The notes beneath the pieces are model-generated. The model saw only the letters and a program-made list of their open reading frames with translations. It was not told the DNA's origin and made no database searches. A stretch of 64,000 nucleotides of DNA. Origin: Lamellibrachia columna (lineage: Eukaryota > Annelida > Polychaeta > Sabellida > Siboglinidae). Below are positions 57,897 through 64,000 of this stretch, piece after piece. Both the position numbers and the translations under genes were made by a program. The stretch covers positions 13,452,560-13,516,559 of the forward strand of contig OY759267.1 of assembly GCA_963662155.1 (NCBI GenBank), read 5' to 3'. Position 1 is the first letter of the stretch. Each line of letters opens with the position of its first letter.

Positions 57897-59866
57897 CTAT
57901 AATAATAATAATAATAATAATAAATTATCAACACAGTTTTACTGGCAACTCAACCTAGTTGGATTCGTGTCATTATAAAGTCAGTAAAGAATACATGTCA
58001 ACGTCGTAATAATCATACAATCTCTGCCATAGATATATGGCGCAGCAGATATAATATTGTTTTAGCATGTATTGCAGGTTTGGGTTCAAATGCATATGCA
58101 TTTGAGAATGTCGCATTTGCATTAGAATAAAAACGTTTCCTTTTGCATTTGAATCAAAAAAGATATGCATTTGTATTTGATTTAAAAACATACATTTGCA
58201 GTCGATTTAAAACATTTGTATTTGAATAAAAACAGTTGATGTCTTTAATGCAAATTTCTCACTTGGCTGCATGTTGCCAGCCCAAAATGTTTACTTTAGA
58301 CTGATTTGTAGAATCCACGATTAGCAGTCAACGTATCTCCCTACCAATGAACATGTTATTGTAGAAGGCCCTTCCCGCCTGCCTGAATGACCAGTCCACC
58401 CCAGTAGGCAGTGTTTCTGTGCTCACCTATGCTAACCTTATCTGTGAAATGCAATCAGTGAAGTTTAGACAGCCTTCTGAAATCCATGGCCACAATTAAA
58501 AAAAAAAAATTTTGTATTCACAATCTATCTCGATTTAAAACAGTATTTATTATGTAATCATCTTAGCACTGATGCATTACATTTATTCATTTGGATTGTT
58601 TTGTTTGGACTATTCTCACCCAGAAGTTGATCATTCCCAGGCAGACAGTAGCACTAAAACTAAGCCTGCGAAATGTAACCTTGGTGACCATAATCACCAT
58701 ATACCTTACGACACCATACACTTAACGCAGTTTTGTCAATGAATGACATTATATGTTAACTATTGTGTGTATTTCATTTGAGTAATTCTGTCACATTCCA
58801 GTACAGGTCTCTCAAAACTTACATATACAACGTCCACTCTGGCTAACACGTGCTCGTTTTAACTGGTACAACATATATAATATTTTCCCAGCTTTTCACA
58901 ATATTCTATACATGCTTATTACATGTTAGATTGGGAGAAACTTTAAAACCAAGAAGCTTAGAATGGTCTGGTTTATCTACATCCTTCCCGTCTATGATTA
59001 CGTTTTTTATGTTTTTTTCTTGTGCATAACTTATCTCTCGATTTTCCTGAATTGATTTTCATATCATTCTGCATTGTTCACTTAACGGCGATGTCAAATG
59101 ATTCTTGAATTACAGAAACACCTTATCCAACAATACTTCGAATAACGTACTGTCGTCTACACACATAACGGAACAGGTGTTTTGAAATCGTTTATGTAAA
59201 CTGGGAAACATTTGGGTGCTGACAGAGTTCCTGCGGTACTCCCCTACTGAGACAACCAGAATGCGAGTATTAATTTCCTATTTTTACCTGTTGAGTTTTT
59301 TCTTGAGCTTCCTTCCCGGCATTCCCTGCACTCGCCTTCCCGGCATTCTCTTCGTTACTATCGGTGTCAACAGTCTCGTCTGCCCACGCGGGACACGGGC
59401 ATGCCATGGGTCCGAATGCGTGTGGACCATGCATGAACGGTGGTTCTCTATTCCACGGGCATTCAATAGGCCCGAAATCATGCATGGGCGGCATTCCTCT
59501 ATCCCACGGGCATGACCACTGTGGCGGACCATTCATGAAGGGTGGTCCCCTACCCCACGGGCATTCCATGGGTCCGAATCCAGACGAACCGTGACTAAAC
59601 GATGGTGGACCACAGGGTGGTCCGCCTGGCTGCCCCCATGGTGGACCGTATGGTGTTCCGCCTGGCTGTCCGCACGATAGTCCCATGTGCGACGTCATTC
59701 CAGCCCAATGTAGTGGTCCACTGCGGCCACGGCGACCACAAGATGACCCTCTCTGTCCACCCTCTCTCGCGCCAAGGCAGTTCGATCGTCCAGCCTCGTC
59801 CTCCGTCGCCGTTTCTTCTCTTCTGTCTTCCGAGATGGCGTCTATCAGCGGCTTCATGTTGTCCAT
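57177..59866 (-). CDS. Unrecognised Cys/Pro/Gly-rich protein, minus-strand paralogue (two exons)
   Basis: I do not recognise the family. The start is the ATG at 59866 (MDNMKP), which aligns with the plus-strand copy's start. Exon 1 (59866-59288) has an acidic then Arg/Gly-rich N-terminus, a Pro/Gly-rich part, and repeats of the form G-P-M-E-C-P-W-x-R-x-P-P-F-M-x-G-P. Exon 2 (57896-57177) has CPWGDRLRRHRMRRS, RRHDPHPMYRRC, HCAPWSTV, GAPMGWGECPYPP, a Cys/His patch and a predicted helical segment MLSWKHKLLNEKLRRIELHL. The join is phase 0, giving about 432 aa. It has no signal peptide or membrane segment. A TATATAA box lies about 240 bp upstream. The composition suggests metal-binding or low-complexity assembly; this is speculation. 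Confidence 0.65.
57897..59287 (-). mobile_element. Apparent 1.39-kb intron made at least partly of LINE sequence
   Basis: The 5' part on the minus strand (about 59260-58920) reads as reverse-transcriptase debris in changing frames: PVYINDF, then VDDSTLFEVLLDK, then NVIIDGKDV and KLLGFKV. The 3' end is (TTA)8, a LINE-type tail, directly abutting the acceptor. The middle includes ATGCATTTG-like repeats (58080-58240) and unclassified sequence. The paralogue has no interruption at this point. Confidence 0.6.
59288..59866 (-). CDS. Unknown-family minus copy, exon 1
   Basis: There are 193 codons ending AAAACTCAACAG|GTAAAA. If unspliced, translation would stop 6 codons later (TAA at 59272-59270). 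The 5' leader just before the ATG is nearly identical to that of the plus copy (CAGACTTGTACAATCGACGA), then diverges through an insertion of about 150 bp. Confidence 0.65.
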
Positions 59867-60103
59867 GATTTTTCGCGGTGTATCGATCCTCGTCGATTGT
59901 ACAAGTCTGTCAACCCGCAGCGCTTGTTGTTGCTGTGTTGCGTTGATTCGTTTCACGCCGGGTAGTCTACGTTTGTTTGTACTGACCGAGACTAGCGGTG
60001 TAATTAATATACTAAATACGACGTATTTATGTATAGCTCCTGTGGACCGGCGCTTCGCTCCTCGTTGACTGTGTGTATGTGCCGACCGGGGCGAGTGGGA
60101 CGG

Positions 60104-60110
60104 TTATATA
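60104..60110 (-). promoter_or_regulatory. TATA box for the minus-strand unknown gene
   Basis: TATATAA on the minus strand sits 240 bp before the ATG, in a GC-rich setting (GCTATATAACCGTCC). A corresponding but weaker TACATAAG lies at 61072-61079 on the plus strand for the other copy. Confidence 0.5.
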
Positions 60111-60129
60111 GCAAGTGGGCCGCTCGCTG

Positions 60130-60202
60130 CGACGTCTCAGCGACGTTGTTGCGATGACGCGTGGCCGCGACGTCTCAGCGACGTTGTTGCGATGACGCGT
60201 GG
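60130..60202. repeat. 38-bp tandem duplication with GACGTC and TGACGCGT motifs upstream of the minus gene
   Basis: CGACGTCTCAGCGACGTTGT plus TGCGATGACGCGTGG occurs twice (60130-60164 and 60168-60202). The GACGTC and TGACG cores resemble CRE/ATF sites. Similar ACGTCG-dense sequence lies upstream of the plus copy (61000-61060). Confidence 0.8.
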
Positions 60203-60960
60203 ATAACGTGATCTCGAAGTCGGGCGAACGTTAAAGTCATATGATCTAAGTCTATCTGCGCCGTGTCACAAACTCTCCTTTCTAACGATACTGAGATCGA
60301 TATCTACCTCAGGAATTCCCAAACTGGGGGATGGGGACCCCCGAGGGCCGCTATATGTAGGGGTCTACAACCGTCTATCCAAGGGGGTCCTTGGTAAATT
60401 AAATGTCGGCAGTTAATGACTTGATTACCATGGACTGTGCAGCCAGAAAGTGGATATGTGGGGGGGTGGTGGCTTGAGTTGAACAAGTGGAGGAGCCCCT
60501 GGCCCAACTGACCGGGGTTCCCACAAATCATGGGAGTGACCCCCAAAGGTTCAGACTCGACAGGGACATAAATCCCTGGTGAATCAGTATAATAGTTAAT
60601 ACATATTAAGTCAATTTTTTTTATTAATGTGTGTCACTATAGATTGTTTCGATGCTTCCAGGATCAAGCAGCCAACGTAATAATTATAATGTAGCATTCC
60701 AGTATATGTTTGGCCCATGTACACACTGCGTCCGTCACCCTGTGCGCCAGCTCTATATGTTCTTCCCCTCTGAGTATTGTTCATTTGCTTCAAATATTTT
60801 ATATGTAGGTCAACAGTGCGACGTCAATACAGGGCCGGGACAACACAAGGGATGCGTGTGTAATAATAATAATAAATTAGCATTATTATAATAATGTATT
60901 CACCCAAATACAAAATAATCAGCGTTAGTCGATATCACCTTAATTGATGCCGTTGGCCCG
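60203..60960. other. Spacer between the divergent paralogues
   Basis: GGAATTCCCAAACTGGGGG at 60312 looks like the end of a hAT element and the following 250 bp is G-rich, but I found no matching second end. An (AAT)n run is at about 60862-60878. Confidence 0.4.
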
Positions 60961-61209
60961 AGCTACACCATTTTAACTCAACCGCGTTGCAAACACGACG
61001 TGCGACGGATGTTTGCAACGTGTATATTACGTCGATACAACGTCGCGTGTACGTCGCCGCAACGACCAGCGTACATAAGCCGCGCTGTTCGCCTCTGTCG
61101 ACACGAATTAAATCAACGCTGAGCGAACCTCGAGTCAACAGCTGCCACAGTCAACGAGGCGAATCTACAGACTTGTACAATCGACGAGTAACTATACACA
61201 GCGAGAATC

Positions 61210-62518
61210 ATGGACAACATGAAGCCGCCGATAAACGCCGTGTCGGAAGACAGAAGAGAAGAAACGGCGACGGACGACGAGGCCGGACGACCGAACTGTC
61301 GTGGCGCGAGAGGGGGCGGACAGAGAGGGTCATCTTGTGGTCGCCGGGGTCGCAGTGGACCACAACACCGGGGCGGAATGACATCGCACACGAGACAACT
61401 GGGTGGTCCAGCATTCATGCATGGCCCCAGTCCAGCTGGACCCCATGAATGTGGGTATGGAAGAAGAATGCCGTTCATGCATGGTTACATGGTTACCTTC
61501 ATGCCGTTCATGCGTGGTTACCTTCCGTGCACGGATTGGCCTTGTCAGCCATCTGCGCACTCACCAGATCCAACGCCAACTACCCCAGATGACTAGAGTG
61601 GTCCTCGTCGACTCGACGGACGAACATGACCCGGGTGCGGACCAAGAACATGCCCATGGGGTAGACAACTGTCACCAATGAACTGTCCATCCGAATTGCC
61701 AGTGTGGTAGAGGACCACGATTCATCCATGGTCCATCCGCATTCGGACCATTTGTATGTCCGCTTGATGCCTGTCTACCGTGTTCAGCAAATATACACAT
61801 TGAGAGCGACGAAGAGCATGTCGGGAAGGAGAACGAAATAAATGTAGATAAGCATCTGCATGACACACAAGGACAGCAAGATGGTGCACGGATGACGTCA
61901 CAACAGGAACCTGAACAAAATCGTGCAAGGTGTCCGTGGGGTGACAGATTACGACGTCACAGAATGAGGCGTTCACCGCGACACTTGAACGCCAACTATC
62001 GTAGACACGACCCGCACCCAATGTACCGTCGATGCCGCCGGGGATTCGGGCCTCCGCCGCACTGCGCTCCTTGGTCGACTGTCCCGGGTGATTGTTGCAA
62101 GCCCGGAGCTCCGATGGGGTGGGGTGAGTGCCCGTACCCTCCCCCGTTCTTTGGCCCATTCACTTATGACAGCGCCGAAGAGAGCAACAGCGACCCAGAA
62201 AGCGACAACCAGAAGCAAGACGCCAATGAACAAACCCCGGAAGCGTCCTGCCCTTTCTCCTCGTGTCGTTCTCGGTACCAGGGTGTGTTCAGAACCCACA
62301 GTTGCCATGGTAACGGACGAGGGTGGATACGTGGTCCCTCGAGAGAGAAGGTGGTCACCATGTTGTCATGGAAACAGAAAGTACTGAAAGAGAAGCTGCG
62401 GCGAATTGACGCGCACCTCGAACGTCTCCAGCCGAGCGAGGACGAAACGAAAGAGACGACGACGGTAGCTGACGCGGGCCCCGAACTAGCATCGTTAATG
62501 GACACGAATCCGAGATAG
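61210..62518 (+). CDS. Unrecognised Cys/Pro/Gly-rich protein, plus-strand paralogue (frame broken or spliced)
   Basis: It is homologous to the minus-strand gene along its length. It starts at the ATG at 61210 (MDNMKPPINAVSEDRREETA). The N-terminal frame runs to 61596, and homology resumes in another frame from about 61703 (CGRGPRFIHGPSAFGPF) without a break to the stop at 62516-62518. That part contains CPWGDRLRRHRM, GAPMGWGECPYPPPFFGPF, SNSDPESDNQKQDAN and MLSWKQKVLKEKLRRIDAHL. Either a small intron spans roughly 61450-61702 (an acceptor ATTGCCAG ends at 61702) or the copy has suffered a frameshift. There is no intron where the minus copy has one. Strong conservation of the C-terminal half at protein level supports recent or ongoing selection. 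Confidence 0.55.
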
Positions 62519-63375
62519 ACATCGGCGAATGAGCCAAGCGCCGAACGACGATGGGAGGCGATCGCCGAGAGCGAATAGATGTCATCGGCGCCTGAGGAAA
62601 CCTAAGCGAAAGTCAACAATTGTTGATGGAAAAATTAACAACTTTTGTAATTTAAACATGACGAAATAATTCATTAGGAATTTTTTATTTGCGTGTGAAG
62701 TTGTACGACATTACGTTAAAAGGATAACATATATATCGTGTGTAGTGAACGCTATGAATTTATTTTATTTATCAGTCCTCGTGGATACTGTGATGCCTCC
62801 ATATGCAAAATGTAAAATACGATACTGTATGTTATTTAGTTATTCAGAAGCACATATTCTATAGAAATGTTGCTGTTGTGGAAATGTGTGTATATAATTA
62901 TACGAAATAAATATCCACTGTGTAATCTTTGCTGGAAGACAATTTAGCTATTCCAATAGAGTAAACCTTGATTGTATCGTTTCTTATTTGAACTCTTGGG
63001 AGGGTACCACGCTCACAAAGGTGTGCGTGTGCGGACGTAAGTGCAAATTACGACACGACAGTCCAGAAACCACCATGTGGTATCTCGTTCTATTGGTAGA
63101 TGGTCATATGTCACTATAAATGTTCTCATTGAAACCAACGCCAGAGATGATCTCAACGCCACGATCTGCTCTATTCACAAACTAAGATATAGCTTCTATG
63201 CAAACAGGACATTTTACTGTTTCTTGTCATTCGCCGGGGAGAGCTACAGCGACAGCAAGAAACAAGACTCCAACAAAGAAAACCTGCAACAGTTTTCGTC
63301 AAATCCTACATGTAATTTTGTTTTCGAGACAATCAAAATGGTAGATGCACCAAAACACTGCAGATCTTATTTTGT
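62519..63375. other. Downstream spacer
   Basis: It is AT-rich after the unknown gene, with an AATAAA at about 62905. The ORF at 63041-63427 runs into the E-box repeat and shows no motif, so I do not call it. Confidence 0.4.
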
Positions 63376-63378
63376 ATG

Positions 63379-63555
63379 CACGTGTAGACACCTATGTGCA
63401 CGTGTAGACACATGTGTGCACGTGTAGACACCTATATGCACGTGTAGACACATGTGTGCACGTGTAGACAACTATGTGCACGTGTAGACACCTGCATGCA
63501 CGTGTAGACACCTATATGCACGTGTAGACACCTATGTGCACGTGTAGACACCTAT
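63379..63555. repeat. 20-bp minisatellite with a CACGTG in every unit
   Basis: The unit is CACGTGTAGACACCTATGTG. CACGTG recurs exactly every 20 bp from 63379 to 63539 (nine copies). Differences between units are confined to the CCTATG/CATGTG part. Confidence 0.95.
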
Positions 63556-63853
63556 GTGCTGGCGAGAAGCTGCTAGGAAGTTATTATGTCTTTACACATG
63601 CAGTATAATTGTCACAGTCGTCAAATGTGCCCACTTCCTTGTTCATAATCTAATTTGCCTGGGTGCAAAATCCAATCCATGAAAGTATCAAAAGGATCGG
63701 CACTTTGTTCGTCTGCCATGATGCCAGGAGTAAACTAATGATGTCACCCTGAACGTTTCAACCGGCTACTGGGAATGTAGGCATGTGCACGACATACGGT
63801 CGTTATTATTAAACATGCTCATTTCCCTATCGATGCGTTTTCAGTGTGCGCGA

Positions 63854-64000
63854 CATTCCGACACGGAGTTCTCTCTCGCCACCAACGGCACTCTATTCGT
63901 TCACCGCGAACCCGGAAGTACCATAATGATCTGTCCCCAGGTGTCGCCCCGAATGTTTCGCACTTGACTAATCACAGGTCGACGACGTCTGAACTACGTT
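63854..64000 (+). other. Possible exon at the window edge
   Basis: After GATGCGTTTTCAG an open frame (CARHSDTEFSLATNGTLFVH) runs to a stop at 63965. The composition is more coding-like than its surroundings, but no family is recognised and it may be chance. Confidence 0.2.

Noticed and set aside
60312..60320. NF-kB-like GGAATTCCC between the unknown paralogues
   Set aside because: It is embedded in GGAATTCCCAAACTGGGGG, which looks like a hAT terminus, so a kB function is not supported.

Overview
This is eukaryotic nuclear DNA with long introns, GT-AG splice sites, LINE and hAT-type transposons, and large simple-sequence tracts. The protein matches (an NFAT5-type Rel factor with a giant glutamine-rich exon, a cathepsin A-type serine carboxypeptidase) together with the repeat content suggest an invertebrate metazoan. 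My best guess is a lophotrochozoan such as a mollusc, but no gene here proves the phylum.

Layout. Positions 1-2776 hold repeat debris. Positions 2777-28608 (+) hold seven phase-consistent exons of an NFAT5 (TonEBP) orthologue, from the middle of the Rel homology domain through the IPT domain to a 5.45-kb Gln-rich activation exon and one further exon. The gene starts upstream of the window and its C-terminal end is not resolved. Its 10-kb intron between the Rel and IPT exons carries a nested transposon complex: outer hAT-like ends, inner hAT-like ends, and an intact 4.1-kb LINE. Immediately next to it is a minisatellite built from copies of the gene's own splice acceptor. A T-rich presumptive 3' UTR follows to about 32.25 kb. 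Converging on it from the other strand, positions 42208-33951 hold a complete 13-exon cathepsin A-like gene (464 aa). It has a probable 5' UTR exon near 43.65 kb and two CLEAR-like palindromes just upstream. In this gene one splice donor has been amplified into ten tandem copies, and another minisatellite abuts a splice acceptor.

Positions 43-50 kb are accessory: a three-unit palindromic repeat, a PHD-finger exon, two dead LINE C-terminal fragments, a decayed Merlin/ISXO2-type transposase whose catalytic-Asp segment is amplified in frame, and two histone-type 3' stem-loops with no histone gene. Positions 50.26-56.46 kb are one continuous pentanucleotide-periodic, pyrimidine-rich satellite.

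Positions 57.2-62.5 kb hold two divergent, head-to-head paralogues of a Cys/Pro/Gly-rich protein family that I do not recognise. Both carry a conserved Cys-Pro middle region and a C-terminal helical segment. The minus-strand copy is interrupted by an apparent 1.39-kb intron that begins in a LINE reverse-transcriptase fragment and ends in a LINE-like (TTA)n tail. The plus-strand copy has no intron at that point but shows a reading-frame break elsewhere. The window ends with a 20-bp repeat that places a CACGTG motif every 20 bp.

The strongest unusual theme is that tandem repeats have formed on splice sites in both recognisable genes. Next in interest are the head-to-head unknown gene pair with its possible LINE-derived intron, and the orphan histone stem-loops directly behind a transposase ORF.
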